Shown here: in pieces, positions 11,202-60,461 of the stretch
Position numbering within the stretch: position 1 is the first letter of the stretch
How the letters are laid out: the number at the start of each line of letters is the position of its first letter
NCBI GenBank assembly: GCA_003342815.1
Contig: PTEX01000006.1
Span: 1,495,338 to 1,559,337 of the forward strand
Source: Eudromia elegans
Lineage: Eukaryota > Chordata > Aves > Tinamiformes > Tinamidae
Length of the DNA stretch: 64,000 nucleotides
Direction of reading: 5' to 3'
Notes under the pieces: model-generated
Databases searched by the model: none
What the model was told of the DNA's origin: nothing
Seen by the model: the letters and a program-made list of their open reading frames with translations, nothing else
Made by a program: the position numbers and the translations under genes

Positions 11202-14200
11202 CCCTTGGCTGGAGCAGAGGAAATGGCTGCGTTTGGAGTAGCGAGCCCAAGCAAGAGACTTCCAAATCAGGGCATCTCGGCGTGTCCTACCCCTCGCGCT
11301 GCCCGTGCGTGAGCGCTGAATGGGGAAAGCTCCTGCTCCCCGCGCCAGAATCTGCCACCCGCTTGTTGCTATTAAAGGACATTGTTTAATCCGTGGCCTT
11401 GTGCAGGTTCGGAGCGGCAGGAATCCTTGGCAGAGGGCTGGGACCCTGGCTCTGGGGATGCTCACGCCTGGTGACGGGCCAGGTCCGCAGCATGGCAGCC
11501 TGGTGCCGTCGCAGGCTCGCTCTGGGCCGGTTCTGCTGCTCCGGTGCCGGCGGGTCCCGTCATGGAGCCCGGGGGCCGCAGGTTGCTCTGCCCATGGTCG
11601 CTGCTCAGTGTTAATCCTTGCCTGCCGGACACGAAGAGGTGACAGGGCGCTGGGTCCCGCTTCCATCCTTCCCTTCGGGAGGGACCCTTGGAGCTCACCT
11701 CACGCAGCCTCTCCACATGCAGGGTCACCTAGAGCCCCTTGTCCAGGATGTTTAGTCCCTGGAGCTGGGGACCCAGGATCCAGCCGGCCCTGGCTCCGGG
11801 GGCAGGGAGACGTCCCTCTGTGGGCTCCTGCTCTCACAGCTGATGGGATGAATGAGGACAACAGAGCAGGGCAAAGCCTCCAGCTTCCCAGACCAGGAGT
11901 TGGTCACCCCAGACCACATCACTGCCCTAAGCCAGGACGACTCCTCAGTGACAGGTTCTGGGGGTCTCTGCTCTGCTTTGGACCTGCGTTTCAAGATGAT
12001 CCATCTGCAGGTCCCAAACGCAGGGCCACCCCAAGCTCCTGCAGCTTGGGCTGGCCTGTTTTACGCTTTGTCCCCTGACATGAGACACCTCTTCTCAGCA
12101 CAACCACAGCCCTGCCCAAGCTGTATGCAGAACACTGCCGTGGGAGCTGGAGGCGCCTCCTCTTCGCTCCGGGCTTTGCTCTCCTCCCATAGGCAGACTG
12201 TGGCTCTGAGCTCTGCCTTTAATCCCAGGCACAGCCTGGTCTAACTCCCAACACGCTGCGGCCACCTCCGTCCCTGCTCCCAGCTCAAAGACAAGCAAGG
12301 GCAACAAACAAACTGGTCACAGAAACAGGTGACTCTTCCCATGGAAACTCATGTCCGCTTTGGTTGGCGTCTCATCTTTGTGTCAGGCTCAATCCCACCT
12401 ACGCCAATTGTCACTGTTGTTATTATTCCCAGAGCTGCTTTTCCTCCAGACTTCCGGTGCTTTCCCGTGCCAGGAACACGCCACTCGGCCCTGCCCATTC
12501 CCAGGGCTCCGCCGCTCCACGCAGTGTCTGAGGGACCCGTTGTCTCTCAGGCCGCCCCATGCTGTGGCCCGTGAGGTGTTGTGGGGAGCGGGGCTGCCCA
12601 TGGGGCAGGGACCGGCTGGGGACCCCACTCGGGGCTCAGCAGGGGAGGCTCTTGGTGTCCCGAGCCAGGGACCCAGCACTGCCCTGTGCACGAGCCCACG
12701 GGGAGGACGGAAGCGGCAGCCTCCGGGCTAGAGCCCGAGCTGGACGAGGCGTCTCTCCCTCCGTGCAGGGAGGAAGGAAGCCCCGCACTCGAAATCGAGC
12801 ACGGGGAGGTTGAAGCGAGAGCCCAGGGTTCAGGGCTTCTGCTTGCCGCACACTGAGCGGTTCACAGAGGAGCTCGCTGATCCCCTTGGCAGAGGTCACA
12901 GTTACTCATCGGTCCGAGCAGACGTCAGTGCGCGTGCCCCACGTGCAGACACCCATGCCGAGTCTCCGCGGCTTGCCTTCCTCCCGAGGACGCTCGCGGG
13001 ACATCTCCAGGCCAGCTGACACAGCAGGCCCAGTGTCAGCTGCAGCCTTTGGCCTTCGTGTCAACGGGGAGAACGTCCCGTTCCCACCTCAGCAGCTCCT
13101 TCAGCTCCTGCCAGTGGGAACCTGAGGGACCTCCCGGCTCCCCCGAGACCTGGCTGGCCAGCCCTGGGTGAGAGCTGACTGTGAATATTTATGACCTCCC
13201 CAAAGGACACAGAGGCTTTTCCACAGGACAAGTGACCACGCGGTTATGAATCATTCTCATGGATGAATAACAAAAAATGTGTTTCCTTCTAGGTGTTTGC
13301 TGAGGCTGTGCAACGCTCATGCAGGCCTGAGGCTCCTCCTGCCAGGGTCCCTTGCTGCTCTGAACTTTCTTCACTTCTCCTCCCCAAGAGAGAAACAACT
13401 TCAAGTTCTCATAATGGTGCAGAAAGTTATCACGCTGCTGGGAAGGAAATCCGGGCCCCTCTCACACTGTTTTTCTTGCATCTCCCGAGAGAGGGCTTTT
13501 CTGCCAGTCTATCTGCACCCATTGACAAGTCCAGAGCAGTATCTAAATCAAGGCTCAGGAACACGACCTCCCACCCTCCTTGCCTTGCGACAGGAGCTTG
13601 CCCAAGCAGCACGATCCCCATGCGCAGAGCGGGGCCCTCTCCCTTCCTCTTCTGTGTCCCCTCGCCCGGCTGAGGCGGAAGCAGAAGTGCGGAGCTCCAG
13701 CAGAAGGAGAAGCTGGCCCAGCACCCAGACAGTAAATCAGGGCTGGCTAACCCGGCCCCAGCCGCCTGGATTCAGGCCAGGACAGAGAAGCGAAACCAGC
13801 CAAGACAGGAAGAGTCTTTGCTCTGGTTAGACGGAGCTTTGTCCTTGGCCCTCCTGCTCCCCTCCATCTGTAGGCAGCACCCACCACTACCCGCCTTGAC
13901 TGCCGTGACCTAGAGCAAGACGACAGGAGGGCAGGTTGTGATTCTGTGGAAGGAGGTAACCAGAGCCGGATGTAGCAGATCAGACTCTATTTCCACGTCC
14001 TGCCGTGATCCTTGCAATGCAAACACTGTCCCTGCACATTCCCCTGCCAGCCCCACCGCTACCACATCTACCCATCGGTCATCTCCTCAGGCCCTTGCTA
14101 ATGCTTCGCTTTTCCACGACCAGAAACATGTCCCTGCCAGCCCACAGACAGCCTAAAGAGGTCCTGCAATGTACCTGGAGTGCGAACGAGCTCCTCAGCA

Positions 14201-14977
14201 GCAGCGACGTGCAAAGTTACCAGCAGCCTGAGGCTGGCAGGACTCTCCTCTCCCCAACCTGCCGGGTTGGCTCCTTGCTGCAGGCAGCTGCAAGAGCAAA
14301 CTCCGTGCTGACCATGCATTGCCTTGGTTGCAGGGCCTCTGTTACAAGCGCTAGACAGACAGAGACAGGGAATAACACGTAACTGGCCTGAAAAATTATG
14401 TGCATTGGGAAACTGGAGATATTGGGAAATAAACACGTAAGTGGGGAGCTGCCTGTGGCAACACGTAGCGTGAGATGCTGCTGCCCCGATGTTACCCTGC
14501 GCTGGCTTTGCACGGCTGCAGGTCACGCTCTGCTCCATGACCCTGCTGCTGCGGTGGAGGAATTGATGGCAGGAGAAGTTCTACAGGGGGGAAGGAGCCA
14601 GGAAAAGACCCTTAGGATGCTGGAAGAGGAGAGATGCCCTTGCCAAGGGATGCACCGGCCAGGCGCCGTGTGTTGATATGAGCATTGCAAGCCTGGCCTC
14701 AGGTTAGACTGGTCTGCAACCCAGCCCTGTGCTGGCACCTACCCGCAGACCACAGCCACCCCACACACTGATGAACACCCGGGTTTCGACCATCCGATGC
14801 AGGAAACAGCTCGGATGCACCACGTTTCTCTTTTCGTCACGCAAGAGCTGCCCTGGATGGGTTATATCCAGGTTCCCGTGCTGGAGGCAGCCCTCATGTC
14901 CTAAAGTATGTCCTCAGCTGCGGAGGCCGAGCAGGAACACAGCAAACTGAGCCAGGATCCTGCGCTGCAACTCTCCC

Positions 14978-15007
14978 GGAATTCCCAGTACTGGAATTCC
15001 CAGTACT
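14978..15007. repeat. 15-bp tandem duplication
   Basis: The 15-mer GGAATTCCCAGTACT occurs twice without a spacer. Each copy contains an EcoRI and a ScaI recognition sequence. Confidence 0.9.
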
Positions 15008-15410
15008 CCCCTCAGGGCAGCCTCCATTTAATCCTCAGCAGCCGGGACACAAAAGCAACTTACACACGTGGGTCACACTTAGAAAACATACGAGGGCCTT
15101 AGGTCTAGGAAAAATAGAAAATGAAACGGAAACAAACAGTAGTTCCCTCGCTCAGCAGCCTTCTCCTATGCGGTACGTGAGACCCGGATCAGCGGGATCC
15201 GAGCCCTTCAGTCTCCCCTGTTCTAGACTTTGCTCAGTTTTGCTCGGTCTCCTGGTTTTGGAAGTGGCCTAGTTAGACCCTGTCACTCCACAGAGCAGAT
15301 TTTGGAACCTTTCCCTGGATCTCCGCCCTCTCCGGGATCTTCCGCACCTCAGCTGGTGAGTGGGATTGCTGGCGGGCCTCCCTGCCTCCGGTGCCATCAA
15401 GGGCTGCAGC

Positions 15411-15684
15411 GCGGCTCCTGCGGGTGGTTTAACACCCGCTCCCCCCGGCTACCTGCCCCAGAAACACACGTGGAGGAGGCCGGGCGGCTCCTGCGTGGTT
15501 TAACACCCGCTCCCCCCGGCTACCTGCCCCAGAAACACACGTGGAGGAGGCCGGGCGGCTCCTGCGTGGTTTAACACCCGCTCCCCCCNGCTACCTGCCC
15601 CAGAAACACACGTGGAGGAGGCCGGGCGGCTCCTGCGTGGTTTAACACCCGCTCCCCAGAAACGCGGGTGGAGGAGGCCGGGCC
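15411..15684. repeat. 71-bp minisatellite, about 3.7 copies, with an undetermined base
   Basis: The unit begins CGGCTCCTGCGTGG and recurs at 15412, 15485, 15556 and 15627, giving spacings of 73, 71 and 71. The first copy has a 2-bp insertion and the last is shortened before its closing GTGGAGGAGGCCGGG. Position 15589 is N. There are no unique spacers, so it is not a CRISPR array. The period is not a multiple of three, so it is not a coding repeat. Confidence 0.93.
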
Positions 15685-16197
15685 CCCTTGAGACCCGGCG
15701 GCAGACTGCACGCCAAGGGGGAAGCGCAGCCGCCTCGCCACAGCGGAGCTCCAGCAGGGGCTTGGGGGCTCCGCTCGCTGCTGACCGCGTCCTCCTTGTG
15801 CCCACGCCGAGGGCTCCCACACAAGCACGAGCCCCGCGAGGCCTCAGAGCTGCTTTGCTGGGGAAGCAGCCGGTGCCACCACCCTTTATCCTTAACCAAG
15901 GACAAGAGAGTCACAATGTCCTGGGGGGGAACCCCCCTTTAGAGGGGAATCAAGAGCCTCCCAAGCTCTGGGGCCTCCTTGGGCAACGCTGCCCGTAGGA
16001 GGCTGCTGCAGCGCCGCGGGGAGCGGGCGCAGACACGCGGAGCTGCCAAGCAGGGCGCTCGTTTGTGTCCATCCTCCCTCGGCCCCAGCCCCGCCGCCAA
16101 ATCAAAGACGTTCTCGTGGTCTGAACGTTGCCGCTGCCCCGGCAAACCGGGAAAAGCCGCTATTTGAATGACAAAAGAGGACAAGGACGAAATGCTC

Positions 16198-16203
16198 TTT
16201 TAT
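16198..16203 (-). terminator. Possible minus-strand poly(A) signal AATAAA
   Basis: Read on the - strand, AATAAA is followed by a T-rich downstream element (TTGTCCTCTTTTGTC). It lies about 5.9 kb beyond the MARK3 stop. It could end an extended MARK3 3' UTR or a separate transcript, or have no function. Confidence 0.25.
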
Positions 16204-16900
16204 TGTCACAGGACTGGAGGGCAGAGCAGGGCCGGGTTAATAGCGATTTGGTGAGAGATGCTGGACACGGAGTAGCTGGTTTATTAAACACTGCATCTGC
16301 CCATAAACCTTAGGAAGGCTTTTGTCGCTCCCTCTGCTCCTGCTGCTTTTCAAGGCAGTTCCACAGGTCCAGGTTTCTCCCCAGCAGCAGAATTTCCCCA
16401 ACGAAAATCAGACAGAAAACACGTCTTGCACAACGCAACACCGAGCTGGTGCCAGCAAGAGAACTGGAAACCTCCATAAGGGAGCGCCACTTGAGTCTGG
16501 GCTTAAGCAGAAGGTTTCGGATGCCACGGCAGGGTCGTAAAAGGGTCAGTTAGATGAAACTATTAAAATTATATGTGTGTTTGACCAAACAAACTCATGC
16601 AAGTGGCTGTTTCCAAGTGTCTTGCCGAAGCGTGATGAAGAACAGGACTTTCCAGGAGCGAAATCCTGCTTTCCGCTCCCGCCGCGCGTCCGAAGGGGAG
16701 GACAGAGCGCGCCGAGCTCCGCTCGCGATGCCCGGACGCCGCGGCGCCCGCCGCAAGCAAACGAAATCGCCCGGCCAGGGAAACGAACCACCGCCCACGG
16801 GCCCAGCCACTGGTGCCTCTGCAGCCACGCGCGGGAAGGGCAAGAGCAACACGGTTATTTCACAGGCAGAACGTAAGGAAGCCCGAGATCAGCTAAAATG

Positions 16901-19760
16901 AACAGCTTCCAGGCTTCCACTCACCGAATCCAAACATCCCGGCGATAAATATTAGCTAATGCCCCCAATTTCAAACGCTGATTACGATAAAAGTAAAAGC
17001 TGCAGCAAGATACCCAACTTGGAAAGAGCCTCAGCAAATAAGGAAGTTGCATTTCTTGCTTACTCAAAGCACAAATGACCAGATCTGTTTGGAGATTAAA
17101 ACAGACTGCAGCAATGGAAAATGCCAGGGATAAAGCTCCAGAGAGTTACCTAATACAGTGAAATATAAGTGGCAAGCGATACCAGATTATTGCAGAAAAG
17201 CCTAGCTGCAATCCAGAGTCCTGATTAGAATGATCACTGGGGGATGAACAGCAAAATAGCATCATTAAAGTCAGAAATTAATCTAAATCTTAAACAGAAC
17301 CTTTGCCCTTCTAAGTAGAAACAAACACACCGCCGGACACGGCCTTTTCCTAGGAAAGGAGCTTGAACTGAATTTGAATAAGAAAAGTGGAAAGGGGTTC
17401 CCCATAACAATGTTAAAGACCATTCGAAAACACCAGCTCTCCAAACAATGAAATACAATTCAAAATTAAATGTGAGATTAGGGTATTTTTCAGTCAGGAA
17501 AAAATATGCAACCTTTGTAGCTATTTTGTGCTGATCCTTTTTCCCTATTACTTTTCCACGGCAAGCTGAGGCTGATGGCAGCGCTGCACCTTGAGCAGAG
17601 GCTAATTCATGAGGACGCGTGTGAAACTGCGGTAAAACACGGACCAAATGATTCGTGAGGGGTGTTTTTTTTCCTTTCTTTTTTCCCTAAAAACCCCGGA
17701 GATGAAGTCAGAGCCCGCGGCTGCTTCTGCACTTGAGGGACATCCTGTGGCCGGTCTGGACGTTGCAGCTTCCCTCCCAGCCCCAGCTCAGGTTGGGGCA
17801 ACTCGAGCACCGAATAAACAAAATGCATCCGCTGCTCTGTGTATTCAGGGACTACCAGGAGATGTGGAATGCATGATTATGTATCACGGATGATGTTTTT
17901 AGGCTGCAGATTCTGTAACTGGAGGGTATGGCTGGTGATAATCTACAGGTATTAGTGCAGCGACCGAGACCTGCAGTATTTCTGTGCCGTGGAATCCAAC
18001 ACGCGCTGCCCGAATCCTGCATCCGAGGCTCAGAACACGCAGCCCTGGACACCCAGCACGGCAGCACAGAAACGAGCAGCACACAGGCTGCTCCGTGCAG
18101 CTCCCCGCTGCCCTGCTAGCCGCCGGCTCCGGGTGCTAGCGGCGCTGGCAGGTGAACACAAACACCCACAGCGTTCACGTTCTGCCTGTCGGCCCATCCT
18201 GCGTTTCCAGCTGCTGCTGCAAAGAGCAGCCCACTGTTCTCAGGAGAGCTTCAACCACTCTCAAACTGGAACAAGGCTGGCAAAAACTGAAGAGGAGCCA
18301 TTCAAATCCCTCTGTTCCGAGTACTTCTGTGGTGAAACAGTACCCAGTGGAGCCAAGAGCCAGAGACCTTCCCACATTTCTCCTTACTTTAACTAGTCCA
18401 TTGGCTTAGAGGCAATACCCGGTAGCACAAAACCCCCTACAATCCCTAGGTTGAGTTTTTAATCCAAAACTCGAGCATTTTCCCAATTGGCATTTGCTCA
18501 CTGAAGCAAGGGAAGCTCCAAGCAGGGCACAAGCATTAGAAGCCAGTGTACTGCTGCTCAGGAGAACACTCTTCTCCAGCGTGGCAGTTCCCAGCCCTGC
18601 ACTATCGTAATATCAGATGGGAGTTTAACTGGCAGCATTAGCGATTTCTAGTAACCCCAACCTCTCTTTACAGGAAACTTCTAAGGCCTTTCCATGAAGA
18701 TTAATATAATGAGATTACACTGATAGTTGGAAGTAGAGGAAATTGCAAATTTACATCTTTAAAATTAACCTACATCAGCTACAATCATTCCTTATGCCTG
18801 GAACCTCTGACCTCTCGTCCTTACCTAAATATGCCGATGCTAACCTTATTCTCCTCTATTTTTTGGTAATAGTTTATCTTGACGGTGAGTTTTACAACAA
18901 AAAGAAAACACTTTTGAAATTCAGTATCCTACAACATATGCTCTTGAAATTGCACCATTATACAAATGAAAACGATGAACTTGGCCAAAGCCTGTACTAA
19001 ACCCCATGACCTCACAGAGCTTGGTGAAGATGCTGCAGTGTGAATGACCACAGTGTAGAAACACAACAGCAGTTCTTGCTAGCCCTCTTACCTACCTGCT
19101 CCTCCTCCTTTACAGCATGGTCTTACAGATTACATGGTCTTACAGCAATTACAGATTTTGTCTTAGGTCTAATCCATGGCAGATCAAATCCCCTGAAGCA
19201 CTTCTGAAGTGTGAGGACAGGTGAGGCAGTATGAGAAACACTTACCTGAACCTAACCTGGATTTAAGCAGTCATCAGAGAGCCCCCCAAAACTCTGAACA
19301 TTTTTCTCTGCCAATCCGGCACAAGAGACATCTTCGAGGCTGCACAACATGGGTTTTAGCAATGCAAAACTTTAGTTAGGAGCCCGTTCTGTGTCCCCAT
19401 CCCTCCAAAAAGCCCTCAGCATTCAGACCACGCATTCCGGACCCCAGTCACACCATTAGCAACACGGTTCCTGACTGCTAGACACACCTCAGAACCCCCC
19501 TGGCCCTGCAGCTACATTCTCACCGCAGCATCGGCCTCTGGTTCTTTTCAAGGCTTGTCGCTTAGGCAGAGAGCAGCAGCAGCAGCAGTTCTGTTATAGC
19601 AGAGGAGCAGTGAAGCGGGCGAGCCCCGCGGATCCCCACGGAACAGCAACACATGAGAAACCCCATGCGCCAAGTCCTGCAGCTCTTTGGCTCAGAGATG
19701 TGAAGGAAATCTCCTCCTTCCAGGGAATTCCGGGGGGCTTGCACAATTAGCGTGTATTAC
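16901..19760. other. Intergenic sequence before the MARK3 3' end
   Basis: The base composition falls toward A+T here. A short direct repeat (ACATGGTCTTACAG near 19120-19150) is the only structure noted. I see no exon or RNA gene. Confidence 0.5.
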
Positions 19761-22128
19761 GATAAAGAAACACAGGCATATTCTTGCAACCTGATAGCTT
19801 TACATGGCATCTGGGAAGCTGTTGGAAGCTGTTGGAAAATCTGTTTCTGATTGTAGACTTTTTTTTTTTCTTTAATACCTCAAATATAATTTACTCTAAA
19901 AGAATCTTTTTGAAAACCCTTTAAGAAAAATACTTAAGTACAAACTTTAAATATCGAAAGCATGATTCCGCTGCACTTTCTAGAAACAATTACATACTTA
20001 ACAGGTGAAGTAGGAATAGAGTTATTTCAGAAAACATTTAATATGAAACCTTTTGGAACTTCCAGTGAGTACAGATTTACATCATTCATCAGAACACTTT
20101 CAGTTCAGACAACGCAATGCACTGCTGGGTGAAAAAAACACATCTGCAGGCGTGCTTGGGATGGTAGGAAGTGAGAGGATAGGTGACCGTTCACCTGAGA
20201 GGTACGATGGCTGCCCTGGAATGTCTTATTGCTCTCACAAAATGGAGTTTTCATGTAGAAAAAGTACTGAGCAGCACAGGCAGAGCACTGAAAGCCGACC
20301 AAACCCCAGCAGCTCCCGAAGCCATGGCATGATACAGACCATACAGAGAATAAAATGCAAATTCAGGAGTATCTACTATATTTAACAGCTATGATTACTA
20401 TCCTTGCAATATCATAATCAATATCAATGCTTAGGGAAAGAGGGGGAAGTCTGCTGCCTTCAGAGACTACAGGTCACAAAAATAACTAACTTGCAAAATA
20501 TCAAGGATTTTGCATCTGCACCTCGGGTGAAACCTGACTGTATTACGAATAACTATCAGCTCACAGCAAATTTAAAATGCAAATTTAGTCTCCAGTTTAA
20601 AGCACATGTTCAGTACATGCTTAAGTGCTTCACTGAAATATAACCATAAAACACTGATTAATACAAAAAGTCAAGTAGATAATGCAGATGTTACCTACAA
20701 AAGTCCTTGTTGAAAGAAAATATCAGTAGGAAACAACACACCAAGAAACCTCTTGGTCCCTGTTCGCAGGACGAAAGCCAGGCCAGCACAATGATGGTTA
20801 AAAAGCAGGGACTACCTGACGGTACCTTGGTGTCCTGCAGAAAGCCCCTTGGCCACCAGGAAGCTTGGGACGGGCAGGTTTCCACACTGGGAGCCACCAG
20901 GGACTCCCTGCTCAGCAGCAGCTAAAGACACAACTGGAATGGAGCCCCCGAAAGGGGAACATCCGAAGCGGAGCGGAAGCACGCCAGGAGAGAGCTGCAA
21001 GGAGAGCTTCAACCCCTACTGCCTGCTGTTGTAGTTCCACGAGCTGGATGTTACACCTGAAGTCAATTAGATCCCACTTTGGGGTTCCAACAGTGCGCAC
21101 AGCCAGCATCCAAAGGGAAGCAGAGCTTCCCAGCCACTGGAAAAGCATCACCCCGGATAGCGAGCCAAAGAACGGTCAGTCTTTGAGAGTCCTTCCGTCC
21201 TTTGCATCTCTCTGACCTAGTCTAACGTGGAGAACTGGCTCTGAGAGAAAAAGCCCTGGCCAGCAGTCAGCATGCCCTATTAGACTGTGTTAATCTAGAG
21301 AGGAGACGTGAAGAACCACAAAGGCGTCCTCAGCTGCAAGCAACACCCACAAGCCCAAAGGACAAGGGGCCATCTCGGTAGTTTAGCAGAAGCAGAAGAA
21401 TGGAAGCATTTACCCAAATTTTAATGCACAAATCAACTACATTTTAAAAATGTGATTCAGATTTAAGTAATAAATAGGTGGGCAAAATATAATGCAAGAC
21501 TTACTCAGTAAAAGTGAATTTTTAATAATCTCATGAGATCTACTTAGAAAACAGGACTAATAATGTTCACAACCGTAAATCCAAACCCTTCACACACTTT
21601 TTTTTTTCTTAACACAGCAGTGAACTGTAAACCTGCATTTACTTGTTATCTCTTCAGTTATTTTAAATATTAACTCAAGTGTTTCCTCCTTGGCCACTTC
21701 AATTTTTAGCACCAAAATTAGCCCAAAAAGAGGTACTGGTACAGCTCGATGTTGTAAATGAATTGTTTACATAGAATTCTTTATATATTATACACACATA
21801 CTGTACATTCACACGTCCACACAAACAGGAGGCATATTTAAATGAATATATTCTGTGATTCAATTCGTTGTCAAAGACTTAGGAGCAATGGAAATAAAGC
21901 AGAAGGGGTAATATTTTACATAGTAGGCAACTTTAATGCTGTAGTGCACTTATAAAAAAAAGTCCAACTCTCCCTCCCAGCTCAGCAGCTTTTTATCTTT
22001 TTTTTTTTAATATCACTATTCAGAAGGATGCAGAAGTTATTGCCTAAATGTTATTCTATACATTTCCATTGGAATTCTCAAAAACACTTGAAATTGCTAA
22101 CTAATTTACAACTTAACTATTTCTCTTG
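19761..22128 (-). other. MARK3: MARK3 3' UTR (extent uncertain)
   Basis: This A+T-rich sequence follows the MARK3 stop on the - strand. The first few hundred bases look UTR-like: long T and A tracts, no competing frame, and ATTAAA-type hexamers at about 22010 and at 21932-21937. Other ATTAAA copies occur further out, including one near 19872. No canonical AATAAA is clear before 16203. The near boundary is exact (stop at 22129-22131). The far boundary is a guess from the change in composition. Confidence 0.4.
21932..21937 (-). terminator. Candidate MARK3 poly(A) signal ATTAAA
   Basis: On the - strand this variant hexamer lies about 195 nt after the MARK3 stop. It is one of several ATTAAA copies in the region, and which is used cannot be decided here. 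Confidence 0.3.

Positions 22129-60461
<38,333 letters not shown>

Larger units (their letters stand above)
5041..16900. other. GC-rich, CpG-rich intergenic block without a supported gene
   Basis: This 12-kb block is richer in G+C than its flanks, with CpG-dense patches near 5050-5460, 6050-6420, 8130-8500, 11270-11600, 12700-13080, 15400-16140 and 16660-16860. Many frames stay open on both strands at once (for example 7866-9275), as stop-poor GC-rich sequence does. None shows a recognisable domain or a consistent set of splice sites. It could hide an unannotated non-coding RNA or GC-rich regulatory elements, but the sequence alone does not prove either. Two minisatellites lie inside it. Confidence 0.55.

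Noticed and set aside
15411..15684. A CRISPR-like array
   Set aside because: The units are head-to-tail copies with no unique spacers, and the genome is a vertebrate one. It is an ordinary minisatellite.
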